A DNA stretch of 64,000 nt from Zonotrichia leucophrys gambelii. Its lineage: Eukaryota; Chordata; Aves; Passeriformes; Passerellidae. Shown here one piece after another: positions 47,701 to 60,600 of the stretch; the stretch's first letter is position 1, and every line of letters begins with the position of its first letter. Both the position numbers and the translations under genes were made by a program. The stretch covers positions 90,179,951-90,243,950 of the forward strand of contig NC_088172.1 in assembly GCF_028769735.1 (NCBI RefSeq). Direction: 5' to 3'. Under the pieces are notes generated by a model. That model saw only the letters and a program-made list of their open reading frames with translations, did no database searches and was not told where the DNA came from.

Positions 47701-49555
47701 GAAAGTGAGAGAATTTGATAAATTGCTTGACCCTGAAGGAATGTTAAGGTCATAAATTTTCATTGGATTTTTTTTACTTCTTTTTTAGGAAAAAAATCTC
47801 TTTTATATATTTACAGGTAGGTAGATATATTATGTTTAGTATTTGTCTCTGAATTCCAGCTAACTTCCAAATCATTAGTTGTTAGTTTGCCATCCTCTCC
47901 CCATAGGAAACTACAAGAGGGTTCAGAGCATTCCTGCCTACAACTTCCTAGGAGGGCTGAAGGACACAAAACACTCACAAATGGCAGTGCTGTTAAGGAG
48001 TCAGCCACATAAAGAATAAACAACCCAAAATTGTGAGGTTAGCAAGTGCAATCCCTCTAGAAAGACAAAATAAACAACATAAAAAACACAAACATACTGT
48101 ACTTGAAGAGTGCTGGAGTAAAAAAAATCTGTAAATCTTTTACAGGCTATCAAACATTTATTGCTACTTTCAGCTTTTTTTTTTTAACTTAAAAGTGGTA
48201 TTACCGATACTTGAAAAAGAATCATCAGAGTTTTCTTGAATAGTATGTACAGTATTGAATTACATGTTTACAATAAGATGTCCCTTCAAGCTCAGAAAGT
48301 CACAAGCAAACCCCAGATCCCACGGTATCTTATTGTGGTAATACACATCTTGAGAATAAGTAAAAGAAAAGAAATTTAAAAAAAAATGAAAATTAAGGCA
48401 AACCAAAAGAAAGGATGAGAACAATTAGGAGAATAAACAACAAGGTAAAACATCCAGGCATGCTCCCTATTCTGTGCTTGCACACGTCAATAAATACAGC
48501 CATATTAAAATAGCTTCTGAGAAGAAGCAGAGAGGAAATTCAGAAGTATTTTGGTTTTGTATATGGTTGTTTGGGTTTTGGTTTTTTTTTTCCTGCAGTA
48601 GCAAAATTTACTTCCATAACTGTAGTAGCTTCCGCTTCTCAGCTGCTTGAAATTTGCCATCATACAGTAACTGTTTTTTATAATCCGGCTTCTTTCCTCC
48701 CTGTGCTTTGAATATAACATTTCAGAGGCAAAATTGTCTCACTTCAATAAGGCACTGCACTTTACATAGCCATACACAATTAACCCTACATGAAGCAAGT
48801 TAAATAATCATTAGCACAGTAACCCATTGCTATCAAAAACTTATTGGTCCTCTAAATTTTAAATTAATGGCCTGTCTCCCTTGTTCTGTGTATCTGTATG
48901 ATTCTAGTTTTCAGACACTACAGTGGAAAGTCATAGACATTTTATCAGCGCATAGATGATTTGCATTATTGATATTTCAATTTAAAAGTAAAATAATAAA
49001 AAAAAAAGTGCAGGGAAAAATAGTTCTGCTGAGTTGATTCATCCCTAGACCTCTGCTTCTTCAGTAACCCTAAAGAGTGTAAATTTGCTGCCAATATTTC
49101 AGGAACCAGTAAAGAAATGCACTCTGTTCCTCTCTGGCCAGGTTGATTCTAGCTCAAATAAATTTCCTTAAGAAAGCATGTAAAAGAGAAGCTAAAGGGA
49201 AAAAAAAGAAAAAAATAATTGAAACAATGTCCCCATAAAATCATAGCAAAAAAAACCTCAATAATTTATACTTACTTTTTCTTTTTGGAGACGTTAAATA
49301 AAACTGTGGTGGAATGGGGTTTCCTTGCTTTGTGAGGGATGTTTTTTTCCCCCACACAGTTTCTGGCCCAAATCCCTTCTTTCCTTTTTATTTCTTTGAG
49401 TCCCAAAGTAACTGCTAGTCATTTTGAGACAGTTACTTATCCGGAGAATGAAGGAGTATCATCTGTGTTTCAATTAGAGAAGGAAAAAAAAGATAAAGAC
49501 TTGGAACGTAATCGAAAAATGCAAAGAGACATATTAGGATGAGAATTTTCATCTG
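44735..49555. other. Non-coding sequence, no gene recognised
   Basis: No gene recognised. Low-complexity: A/G-rich around 44866-44900 and 45075-45117, T-rich 46600-46685, T-rich 47527-47552. Open frames reach 131 codons (47120-47515) without any recognised domain. The part from 48100 to 49000 is AT-rich and free of tandem repeats, and may include regulatory sequence, but I cannot define its edges. Confidence 0.45.
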
Positions 49556-49559
49556 TTGC

Positions 49560-50000
49560 TGTATAAATATTTTAATAAAAGTTCTAAAATAATGTGTCTG
49601 CCTCCTGCTCTATAAAAGAGAGGAGATTATGAAGTGCAAATGATGCAGCTTAGATGTATAGATCCTACTGGGATTTTTCACCATTTAAGAGTCTCTTCAT
49701 GCTTCTTCTCTAGAAGTTTGTTTTAGAGCCATTTCAGACCCCGAGAAGTATAAATTTCACAAGTATAAATAAAAGATGACCAGCAAGTGGCTTCAATCAC
49801 TAATATTTTTTGCAAAATAATGTTCAGCTGATGCAACTCGATTTTGTTTTGCATCACATTAGTGTCACGGCGGCAATGACTGGCTTTTATTCACCAACCC
49901 TTTGAGTCAGCACTTCAAGACATCTTTCAAATTAGGTCATACTGCAAATTTGCTGCTGATACAAAGGTTGATTAAGAGAGCTTCACAATTTTAAAGGGAT
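49560..50000. promoter_or_regulatory. AT-rich putative conserved non-coding element
   Basis: Contains TATAAAAG at 49611-49618 in a TATA-box-like setting (CTCTATAAAAGAGAGG), the segment CATTAGTGTCACGGCGGCAATGACTGG near 49856-49882 with isolated CpGs in AT-rich surroundings, and a run of TTTGCTGCTGATACAAAGGTTGATTAAG near 49949. No downstream exon is apparent, so the TATA-like box is not called a promoter. Confidence 0.3.
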
Positions 50001-50208
50001 GTCTTGTGAGGAGAATTAAGGTCTGGTTGATAGTTCCAGGAAATGTGAGGCCCCGTAACTACATGAAAATAATGTATAGGCTCTACGGGGAAAGAACATA
50101 TTTCCTTGTTGCACTTGAAGAAATACTCATTTACAATTTAACCAAGTTCTCCCCACACTCCCCCCCATCCAGTTACAGGAGAAATTGTGTCTCTGAACAA
50201 GCCTTGAA

Positions 50209-51057
50209 TTATAGCACAGAGGCAGTGAGATGAGCCCTGCTCTCCTCTTGCCGAAAATCGGTCCCCCCCCTCTTGCCTCCTTTGATCTTCTTTGGAAAGA
50301 CCAATTTCTCCCCGCTCCCACTGAAGCATCTTGGTTTTTGCTTTCCCCCATAAAACAATCCAGCATCGCAACGGGACCCTTCACCCGTAATGTAGCATCT
50401 CCATGCTGAAGCTGAATTGCTTGTATAAACCTCCCCTGAAGATCTGGAGGGAATGATAAGAAGTGACAACCAATCATGGTGGCCAGAACTAGGATTGTAA
50501 ATTACTTCTAAGCCCAATTTAGGCATCTTAATGAAGTGGCCAAAAATTTTCCCCTCTGCAGTACAGAAGGGACAGTAGCTCTTCTTGCTCCAGAGTCTGA
50601 GCATGCAGGAGAAAAATCTCAAAGGGAGCTGCTGGCTGCTGAGTGGTTCTGGAAATTGGGCCACTTCATTTTTGATGGCTGAGTGGGAAGCGAGATGAAT
50701 GATCTCTTTGAAGGGAATCGGACCCAAATCTAAGATTTCTGTGGCACTCGGGGATTTTAGACTTCCCAAACTCTCTTTGCAGAGAATAAAAACACATGAA
50801 GAGCCGAGAGTTCCCTTAATTTGATGTAAGTGGATAAAAGTCAACTGCCAGCTTCGTTTTGATTTAACCCTTTGGCCCACCTGGCAAGGCAAGAAGTTGC
50901 TGTTAATGTTGTCTTTGCCTAATGAATCAATGCTCAGGATGCGAGGAAAAAAAGGCAGGATTTTGACTTCAGCTTTATTGAAAGCAGTGGTTAATTCTCC
51001 TGCTTCTGAAACTAGAGTCCCCCAAGTTATCTTTTCTATGCTCAGGAATATTACCAT
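50209..51057 (-). other. Longest open frame in the window, 282 codons, status unknown
   Basis: Minus-strand frame from ATG at 51055-51057 to TAA at 50209-50211. The ATG is one codon after an in-frame stop and has A at -3 and G at +4, a good Kozak context. The product has no low-complexity region, contains ten or more Cys and many Ser, and matches no family that I recognise; no signal peptide or clear membrane segment. With a random stop rate of 3 in 64, a run this long is expected well below once in this window (my own rough estimate). It could be an unspliced or retroposed gene, an exon, or a chance frame over a conserved non-coding element, which I think most likely. Confidence 0.15.
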
Positions 51058-51063
51058 GATTTA

Positions 51064-53200
51064 AGGCTATAGCATCAGTGAAAAAAACACAAACAATTTA
51101 AAACCAGAGCCCAAAGAGAGTTTTTTTGCCATACAAATAGCCATGAAAACCAGAAAAATGTTTCTTATTCCCACTTGTATTTTCCCTAATTTCTTTGCAG
51201 CAGAGTCCCTGAACTTGCATTTCTACTATGGCAGCTGACTTCATTTCATGTTTTTGATGTTATGATCACCCACAGACCTTTCCATTCTCCATATGTTTCT
51301 GGATTCAGTCACTTCACCCACAGCCCTCCCCTACAGTATAACACCTCAAATCCCCCCGCATGGCAAAGTCTATTTTATTCCCAGTCACTTTCAATTTGCC
51401 TCCTGTGTTTCTCTGAAGGATTTAGTTGAATGTGATTTCTAGCACCAAAAGAAGAGGAGGGGGGAGAGTGGTAGGCTACAAATGAGAAGGTGGCCTATGC
51501 CACAGCCAGGAGCTGCTGGAAGTGAGAGTTTTGAAAAGCACTGAAATAGGACCACGACAAGATTGATTTTAATATTTTGAGCTACACTTAGACTTCCGGT
51601 TCCTTTAACCCTCTTCTACCAGGTTATTAGATAAAAATGGGTATAAGCCCTAAAAATATAAGTAATTACAAGATTTAAAGACAGGAACAGCAGCAACAAA
51701 AGGTGTATATCTACCCTATTAGCTCTAAACTCCCCTGCAGACCTAATTTGGTTGTGTCACCGCACTTCCTGCCCTGTGGAGGTAGCTGCTGCTGCTTCTA
51801 CTACTGCTGCCCTTCTCCAGTCTCCATGAATCAGGCCAGAAAGGATATGAACTCATGCCAGAGTGACTTAAACCAATCGTGGGAAAACAAACTGGGGGTT
51901 CCTTAAAAAAAAAAAAAAAATTCATACTGCCTTTTGAGTCTTTGTGAAGACACTGAGAACATGCTTCCAAACTCTTTTGTTCTGCCCTAAGGGATGGAAG
52001 GCTGCTCTTAATACAAGAAAACAAAGCCTTCCATTGCCACTACCAACAAAACAAAAAAAAAGAGAAAAAAGCAAACTGAAATGCTTATGAACACTTTGCT
52101 TCAGGGTCTGTGGCAGTAAGGAAAAATCATTGCAACCATCACAAGACTTGGCAACACCACGGCCATGCCAGCAGAGTGCTCTTCCCCATTACTGTAAATC
52201 ACAGGCTGAGCCCAGTTTATTGTGAAACATCCAATTGTGGCTCCTTGAATACGATAAATAAAACCACCATCCCTCAGTGCACTTGACTAGTATCTGTGGA
52301 AAATTCACACTTCTGCCTAGGGACAGGACAGAAGCAGCTGATGCTTCGGCGTAGCTTAGTGGAGACAAATCACAAAAGAGAAGCTGCAATTAAATATAGG
52401 ATTTTCTGTGCCTCTATCCTTTTTTTCACCATTGCTACTGCTGAGAAAATCACTTTATTCACTTTAGGCATTGCAGCATCAAGTATTTTGAGAGACTAGA
52501 CTTGAGCTCATTTTGATAGGGTTTAGGTCCACACTTTGATCAAAACTGAACACACACAATGGAATAAAAGCTGAAATGGTCCCTGGGAATAAGACAAACT
52601 GCAGGGGGTAACATTCACCTTTAGCCAAGGAGCCACGAGCCCATATTACAGCTACCAGCCCTCAAGCGCGTGCCATCAGTGCTGCAGGGCCCTGCTTCAG
52701 CCCAGCGAGGATGGTATTACTCAAGCCTTTCCTCTGGGAATATGTCAACAGGCACATTTAAAACTCAGCTTCTGCAAGCTATCAGCCACTGGCCCTCATG
52801 CCAGGAAAACACAGAGGCACTAATGGAAACAGTACACAACCAGGGAGCAGAGCTGCACAGGGTTAGATCAAACTATGTCCATATTTCATAGCATTGCTCC
52901 TGCCCCACCATTGCTTTAGTACAATTTTCCACCATGCACAGACCCAACCGAAGGATGTTGTGATGGAGCCAGAGACAGAACAGCCCTGTAAATAAGGCCA
53001 GCTCTGAAACCTGCCAAGCAATCCTAAGATACAACAGGCAGTACTACCGCAGGACTCATTCCCAATGGACATGGACAGAAAATATCCAAAAATAATGGAT
53101 TCAAAGCCCTCTTCTTTCTCAGAGCTTGCCTCCTTTTGTGCATCCTGGGTCAGCTGAATATTTATAGAAGAGACTGTAGGTCAGACTGCCTCACTCCCTG
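51064..53200. other. Non-coding sequence, no gene recognised
   Basis: Mixed composition. Holds an A16 run at 51905-51920 and no other simple repeat of note. Frames up to 93 codons, none convincing. Confidence 0.45.
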
Positions 53201-53204
53201 CCCC

Positions 53205-53335
53205 AGCCCCCATGCCCAGCTCTCGCACAGCCAGGCCGCCAGCTGGCGGGTAGGGCCTGTCCCTGCTGCGCCGGGAGCGCGGCCTCCCCTGAGCACCAGC
53301 TGGCTCCCAGCGACGCCCAGGGACAAACCCGCTGC
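53205..53335. other. CpG-rich GC patch
   Basis: About 130 bp with around ten CpGs, including TGCGCCGGGAGCGCGG near 53267-53282. Flanks are ordinary. Similar in size to the patch at 5.3 kb and below typical CpG-island length. Overlapping open frames on both strands (53136-53513 plus, 53162-53389 minus) reflect GC richness. Confidence 0.45.
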
Positions 53336-53674
53336 AAACCAAGTTGCTCCAACCTCCTGGGTAACTGACATTAGAATGGGCCCGCACACTGCGATGTTTA
53401 AGGCAGAACTTTATTTTGCGGGGTGTAAAACTTGTAGTTTAGGTTCTTTTCTTCACCCCCGTCTTTCTTCTCCTTCCCAACAGCGTCACAGCTCAAAGTC
53501 CCCCTTGATGTGATTACCCACCAAGCCATACAGGACAGAATCCCACATAAAAATCTGCTTAAACCCTGAAACTTCATCAATAGATGTCTGCTAGAAATAA
53601 ATTTCAAGATATGAAACAGCCAAGTTCTTAGGGCCAGCCGGTTTGCTCCACCAGCTCCATTGAGCAGATGAGGA

Positions 53675-54085
53675 AAAGCACCTAATTAGCCAAATTTATT
53701 AATATGCTGCTTTTTTTTTTCTTCAAAGAGGATACAGCTACATTATAGAGGTGAAACATGACTTTTGATGATCAAGCAAGCAGTGATTAAATAAGGTTAA
53801 TCCTCATTTTATATGCTAATAGGATATTTATAATCTCAACTGCATATCCAATTTAGCTATTTTATTTTCTCTTGTTAAGAAAGTATTTCTTATTAGTGAA
53901 AGAGAATACCCCTACGTTCACTGCAGATGCTATTTTAATTGGGCTCAAGTGCATTGTGTGTAATTAGTCCACTTCTCTAATATTTCATCTATAATTACAC
54001 CCTGAACAATGTGCTTAAATTTCAGAAGGGCTGCCAGTTTAAATTTTTTTTTAAATAAAACTGCTAATTAATTGGTGACCCTTCC
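53675..54085. promoter_or_regulatory. Homeodomain-motif cluster, putative conserved non-coding element
   Basis: TAATTA occurs at 53683-53688, 53961-53966 and within TAATTAATT at 54065-54073. A bicoid/OTX-type TAATCC lies at 53798-53803 and an NKX2-type TCAAGTG at 53945-53951, only 10 bp before the second TAATTA. The block is AT-rich but not repetitive except for a T10 run near 53711-53720 and T9 near 54043. No coding frame. This motif mix resembles neural or forebrain-type enhancers, which is an inference only. Confidence 0.4.
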
Positions 54086-54825
54086 CACAGACAAACGATT
54101 CACATTGTAGCCTAGCCCCAGAGCTCTCAAAGGATTGTCTTTTCAGAAGTTTGAACACCTTGTTTTGACATGATGCCTCTGATCTGAGAATCACAAAGGC
54201 ACCCATGCCATCCACCTGGTTTTACCAGGACTGCCACTCCAAACTTCCTCCCAAGGCACGGCAGCATGGGCACGGCTTTAGTGGCAATTTTAGACAATGC
54301 TGGCTATAGAGAATGACCAAAGAAAATAACTGGATGTCGTTAATCCTATTCACCTCATAAATTGTCTCAATAAGTTAAGAGGAGACAGTGATGTGGTGAA
54401 TAGGGGAGGGTTCCCATTTATCCACTACCTTGGCCCAGATCTGTAGTGGAGCAAAATAGAAAGAAATAACCCCAAACATGGTGACGTGAATATGCTGCGA
54501 TCTTATCAACAGGACTGAAAGGTCAGCTCTGAAATACGTCTTGAGCAAATGTCAGGACAAGGTACTGCTTGGAGCTGGTGGTCAAACTGAGCTCTCTCAG
54601 AGGAAGGCCACCGTGTAAGATACTGCATGGGATAAATATTTCCCACTGGAAAATACCTACATTAATCCCACTGGCTGCACACTGTGCTACCAATCCTGGT
54701 GTATTTTATGGAAGATCAGAGGATACAGCACCAGGGCACAAGGATGGTCCTCAAAGCAGAACCTCCTAAGCCCTTTTTCCCGTTTCATTCCTCTAAATGG
54801 CAGCAAACCACAGAGCAAAAAACAC
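54086..54825. other. Non-coding sequence, no gene recognised
   Basis: Mixed-composition DNA, no repeat and no frame above 66 codons. Nothing noteworthy. Confidence 0.5.
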
Positions 54826-54830
54826 ACCTG

Positions 54831-54891
54831 TAGATATTTAGATACATAGATGTAGATATAGATATAGATGATATAGATATAGATAGATATA
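54831..54891 (+). repeat. (GATATA)n/(GATA)n microsatellite
   Basis: TAGATA and GATATAGATATAGATG units over about 60 bp. On the minus strand it encodes an Ile-Tyr repeat in an otherwise meaningless frame. Confidence 0.9.
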
Positions 54892-56032
54892 ATCCTACTG
54901 AGCATGGAGGATCTTCATGTCATACTTCTCATACAACCATTTTGTAAACACCCCTTTGCAGCTTTGCTCAGGCCTCCCGCCTGGCTGGGCAGCTCCACCT
55001 CAAAACAGCCAGATCCAGCTCAGGACCAGTGCAACAACCTTGTTGGTTTCCTGTCCCACTGGTGTCCCTGAAAGCTGCCACCACTGGTCAAGTCCCCTCT
55101 TGGATAGTCCACTGTGGGACTTGCAGTCAAAGGTTGTCAAAGGTCTTGTTATTCCCACTGTCCAAGGATTTGTGATAACCACATCGAGAGTCCTAGAAGA
55201 AACAGGGGACACACACGATGAATCTTCCTAGTTTTGCCTTCTTAAAAACACCCTCAGTTCAGGAAGAAAGTAAATCTTTTAATCACACGGGATACCCTTG
55301 CCCAAGAGGACATAAACCTCCCTCATTCCTCATGGTTCCCATCCCAGACTGAGCAGGGAAATAGGTAACTAGGTTGGCAGGATAGTCAGGGTAAGGCCAG
55401 TGGTATTTACCCTTCCAAAAGCCTTTCAGCATGAGGATAAAGGTTGTGGACCAGATTGTGTCCAGCAGAAGACAGGGGTGAGGAAGAGACAAAGTCACAC
55501 CCCTGGAGATGGAGAATGAGATGCCCTTTGGGGGCACATTGCAGGGCTACTACCATGCCCTCTTCCCAAAGCACTCCTTTAAAGAGCTACCACTTTGGTT
55601 TCAGGCTTTTCTTCTCCCCTGGGGATGTGAAATGCTAGGTGCTATTTAAGGAAAGGTGATGTCTTCCTCCCTACCCACCCCCAAAAAAACCAAAAGCCTG
55701 ACCTTTTCCCGTCTGCTGGGGAGAGCAAAATAGCTACCAATCTGTCTCTGATGTGAACTAGCTCTTTCTGCCCAGAAGTTTATTTTTCAAAACAAGTGGG
55801 CCTGCAAAACAATGTTTATTTAAAACACAGTATGAATGCCAGTAAACCAACATGCTCAGGGAACAGCACCCGGAGGTCTCCCGTTTAGTGTTTGAGAGAT
55901 ATTAAGTAAATCAGGGGAAAATTCCTCAGGAAATGATGGGGTTAGGCCTGATGGGCATCCCTGTGTGATTAAATGCAACTTAATGAGGTCACAGGTGACA
56001 GATTTGGGTGCAGAAGTGTTTAAACAACATCC

Positions 56033-56054
56033 AAAAAAAAAAAAAAAAAAAAAA
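56033..56054 (+). repeat. Poly(A) run, 22 bp
   Basis: Uninterrupted run of A following ACAACATCC. No retroposon body recognised. Confidence 0.85.
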
Positions 56055-57651
56055 CAAGAAGTCTTCATAGCACACAGGGGATGGGAATTGAGGCTGGTTG
56101 TGTTATCCTGTGTAAAACCACATGGAAAAAAGGGTGGCCTTCTAGCACACACATGCTTTTCACGGCCTTCCTTAACAACTTATGCCATTGAGCAAACATT
56201 GCAGAGCTCTTAGCTATGAATGGTCTGGCCAGTGTCATGAGTCAAGGATGGCCAGCATCACTTTGATTTCCTAGGGGTAAGGGAGGAGGATTTAGGTCAC
56301 AACCCTTTATTTCCACCCCACCTCCCCAACATCTCTAGCAGAAAATGGTTGTCTTGATCGAAGGAGCTAAATTCTGCTGTCATTCTGCAGGACTGCAGGA
56401 TTATTTCATTGACTTCATCTGACCACTTTGGTTTTGCTGATACATCTGTCAGGGACAGGAGGATATTCTCGGTGTCTCACAGTCCCTGGATGTTCAAGTA
56501 ACCCTTCGACATTCACACAAGAGGATCTTCTTACACAACCCATGGTTGAATCCCTAGGGAAAGACGCCTCTGGCTGACATCCCACCAGCAATGGGGCATC
56601 TTTGTGGAGAGATAAACAAAATTTTTGGTTTTTTCAGCCATAAGGGCTAAAAAAGATTTTTTGTCCATTGTTGGCTTGGAGCAAGTGACTCTTCCTTTCA
56701 AAATGATAAATGTGCACCTACAGGTTTTCATGTGTGGTAAACCATGATGCAATATATTCTCCAGCTGGCCATACCTCCTCTTCTTTGTTTAGCATACCAG
56801 TTCACCTGATAGAGTGACTTGCATTCACATGTGAATAATGAAGATTTTACCAGTTAACTATTAAAAAACCCAAAAAAAACCCAAAACCCAACAAAACCTA
56901 GAACCCATATTAGGTGGAAAGTGAAAGGCCAAAGGGAAATTATTGCTCATTTAGACAGCAGCATAAATTTTCTTCCTATTTTTAACCTAGCTTTTAATTT
57001 AATAAATTTTATGACCCTTATATTAAGTACATATGTTTTACAAGACATTGTGTCCCTTGAGTCACCCTGAATTTACTCTATTATAGCAGAGTTAAATGAA
57101 TGAATACTGTGTTTCTGATTTCAGCTTACCCCTTATTTGATCCTTATATAGTCAATAAACCTTCCTAGAAACATGAAGCAACTGAATCAAGCAGGGTGCC
57201 AAAGCTGTGTTTGGGGACTCTGTTAGTCTTTAAAAGGGAATTAGTAAATTGCTATTCTCTTATTCAGATCCTGCTACACCACTGCCAGGTTTCCAATGCT
57301 GTTTACAAGGAATAAATGGTGATACTGATAAGACTCTTGAATTTATATATTACAAATTTAATTTTCATAAGATAATTTTAAAGGAAGGTCAAGTTCTCCT
57401 TTGCCTCCTAGCCACTTCCAAACCTCCTAGCCCCTTATACCTAACTATTTTATTTTCTACTTCTCTCTGGAAATTTGGAAGAGCAAAAAGAATTTAAATC
57501 AGCCCTGTACACATCATGGATTATTCAAATACAAGTGCAGTTTTGGGAGGAAGATGGGAGATCTTTCAGAAGCCTTTGAACAAAATCCAACTCTGCTTTC
57601 CTTCCACCTAAATTGTTGTGTACAGGCTATTAGGTGATGGCAGAATAATGC

Positions 57652-57678
57652 AAAAAAAAAAAAAAAAAAAAAAAAAAA
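57652..57678 (+). repeat. Poly(A) run, 27 bp
   Basis: Uninterrupted run of A between AATAATGC and TAATGCC. The flanking TAATGC on both sides might be a short target-site duplication, but nothing retroposon-like is seen upstream. Confidence 0.85.
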
Positions 57679-60600
57679 TAATGCCAGCTGCAAATCAAGG
57701 ATGGACAAATTGGAAGATGAATCTAATTACCTGGAGTAGATCCCTTTACAAAACTAAGATGTTTTGATACTCAGTGCCTGCAGAAAAAATAAGCGTGTAC
57801 AGAGATTAATCTTGTTTGGGTGCATTTACACTGTTTATTTAAGTAATACATGAGGGCAGCTTTTCACAACAGGTTTGCAATGGTGACAAAACACAAAGAT
57901 TATAAAGGGATAGTTGATATTTGCTGAACAGTGGGAAGCATGAGTTATTGATTGGCTTTGTATCAACCTAGAGGTTTTTTTAATACAATAAAATTAGTTT
58001 AGAAGGGTGTTTTATAAATCGGGCAGTTATTATTTGATTTGAGATCTGACTCTTAGTGACTTGCCAAAGTTCAGTAAATATGCAGAGTATAGTATATGCA
58101 CTTTATCTTTGTGTATTAGCTATGACATAAACACAGAGGGGAAAAGTCAAATTTTATACATCAGAAAATGGGTTTGTTGCCAGACATTCTAATGTCGTGT
58201 ATTTAATTTCACTGATGTATGTTAAAACGGGAAACGAAATTCAATGAGCTGTTTGTTTCTTTCTACAAACACGCTTACATCAATGACCTCTGAGGACATG
58301 ACCCCAAAATGTAACTAGATGTTTAAAAGAATCTCGAAGATCTATATAAGACATTAACATTTGTGTCAGAGGGTAGTATACAAGCGTGTATATACTCAGC
58401 TGTCTATATGTCGACTGCTATATTTTTATTGCTACAGGAAACCAGCCAAAGTCCCAAACAGGAAAATTATCAGCTCCTTTTTTTATTCTTGGCATGGTCC
58501 TGTTTAAGACTAAAGACATGGCCTTAAGTTAGAACATATTTTAGCCCTATTCAGTAACCATTTTGCCACCTTCTGTGTGGGGTTTTAAATGCTATCCAGT
58601 CTTGGGGAGCACAAGGCTCTGAAAATGGTTAGGTGCAGTACACGGATGTATGCAGCCCTGAGGATCCAAGAAGACTCCTAAAAAAAGAAGAAATTACCAT
58701 TTTAGCTGGGCATGAGGAACTCCTGGTCACCTCTCCAGGGACAAACTGATGTCAAGTTCTGCTGTCTGTCAGGATTAAGGGCCTGTTTGCTTTCTCACTA
58801 ACATGTGGTTTGAGAACAAAGCAGCTCAAATCTCCTTCGTTCTTAACAAAGCATCTCAAATTGCTGAGTAAAATTCCTTAATCCTCCCATCTTAATCTGA
58901 AAACATCAACGCCACATGGTAAAACTGAGGTCTCTTTTGGTCTGTTATGGAGCACCATTGACATCACTGTTTGATTTGGAGCAAACTTTTCCTGGAGCCA
59001 CCCGTTATCAGAGGGAAACCTCAGGTGCTTTGTTCTCAGAGCAGTTGTAGTTGCTCTTTCCTAAAGTTTCCACTATCAGTAAGAAACTAAATGCAAAGCA
59101 AGAAGAGAATAAACTGGCATAGTTTCTCATCTCCATAAACATGTGTGGTAAAATGTAACATGAGCTTTTCCATCATGAGAACCATGAGAAAGGATGCAGC
59201 AGCTGCTTGCCTGAGTGGTCCAGAGGTTGGGCTAGGAGAAAAATCTTCAACATTCCCATCAGTACAAGAAAGCAAACTTAGTCTAGAAAGCCAGAAAGCA
59301 AAACACCTAATATGAAGAAGGTTGAGAAGTTGTAACATGGCACAATAAAGTCTAAACACCAGATTATTTGATCTCAGTGCTTATGCATAATCATCATTCT
59401 GACATAAAACTCAGCTGTCGTCCTAACCAGTATTTTCCTGAAATCATTTATCCAGTAACAACAAAAATCAATTCTTAATTTCTGCTAGAAAAGTTATAGA
59501 AATCACTATGTTCTCACTCTCCTCCTACTATTACTACCGCTGTCCTACCACTTTTGTCCTGTGATAGTTTTACTTTCCCTGCCCCAGCTTCAGACAGTGG
59601 TACAAACCTACTTTGATCTATATTTGCTAAAAATTATTTTGTATCTCATTTTCCTCCATTTCTGACTTCAGCAATGTGCGTGCCTTGGTTCAAGCTTTGC
59701 TTCCCCTTCTAATCAGGGCCAGGTCATTCCCAGAGTCAGGACTTTTATCCTAAAAGCCATAAGGCCTCCATAAGGAGCAGCAAGTAACTCCCTGTGAGAA
59801 AACTTCTAACATGTTTTGTTCCTCCCATCATCAAGTAAGACACCGAGAGCAGCTTCATAAGGTCTGGCCATGAAAAATAACTCCAGGTTTATAATCAGCA
59901 ATAGTCAGCTGGAACACATAACTCACTGCTGAGCTGTTTATGCACAGCTGGAGCAGACTGGTGTGGAACATAGTGTGCAGGGCAGGTGGGCACAGGGATG
60001 CACAGCATTCACTTCTCTATACCCTGCTGGCTGGCTGCAGAAGGGATCATCAGGGTTAGACCCTTCAAGATGCCAAGGCCAAAGGCTGAAATATATAAAA
60101 ACCAGCACTATGTGGGCTATAGTGTTTAGGAAAACAACAGGTAGAACTTCACAGCCCCATGCTGCAAAGCTTTGTCATGTAAAAGGTTTTCTAAGCATAA
60201 GAGATGGCTCTTGAGACTGGAAATCCTGAAGCTGCAGAATATTTTCTTCATCTATCACATCTGTAAAAAATATCTCGTAAACTATCTCAAGAGGCTTCCA
60301 GCTATTTGCTGGATACAGAAAGCTAAAAAAATGGATACCTATATCCAGAAAGGATGCTAGAAAGTTCCCTGCAGTTCTCTTGGTAAGGATAAAGCTTTGC
60401 GAATCTGATTTATAGAATTAAATTATAACAGTGAGTTTGCAAACAGACAAAAATTCTGGGACAGGCTTTTCCACAGAAAACTCACAATGGGGAGTTACAG
60501 AGTAACAACATCTCTGAGACTACCCTGAACAAATAAAGCTTTTAAGGTTAAAAAGCAGGGAGCAAGGTGCATCCGCACAGATAGAGCTCAGGGACTGGAA

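Noticed and set aside
49605..49625. TATAAAAG as a core promoter
   Set aside because: No initiator, start codon or exon at a suitable distance; the hexamer is expected by chance in AT-rich DNA.
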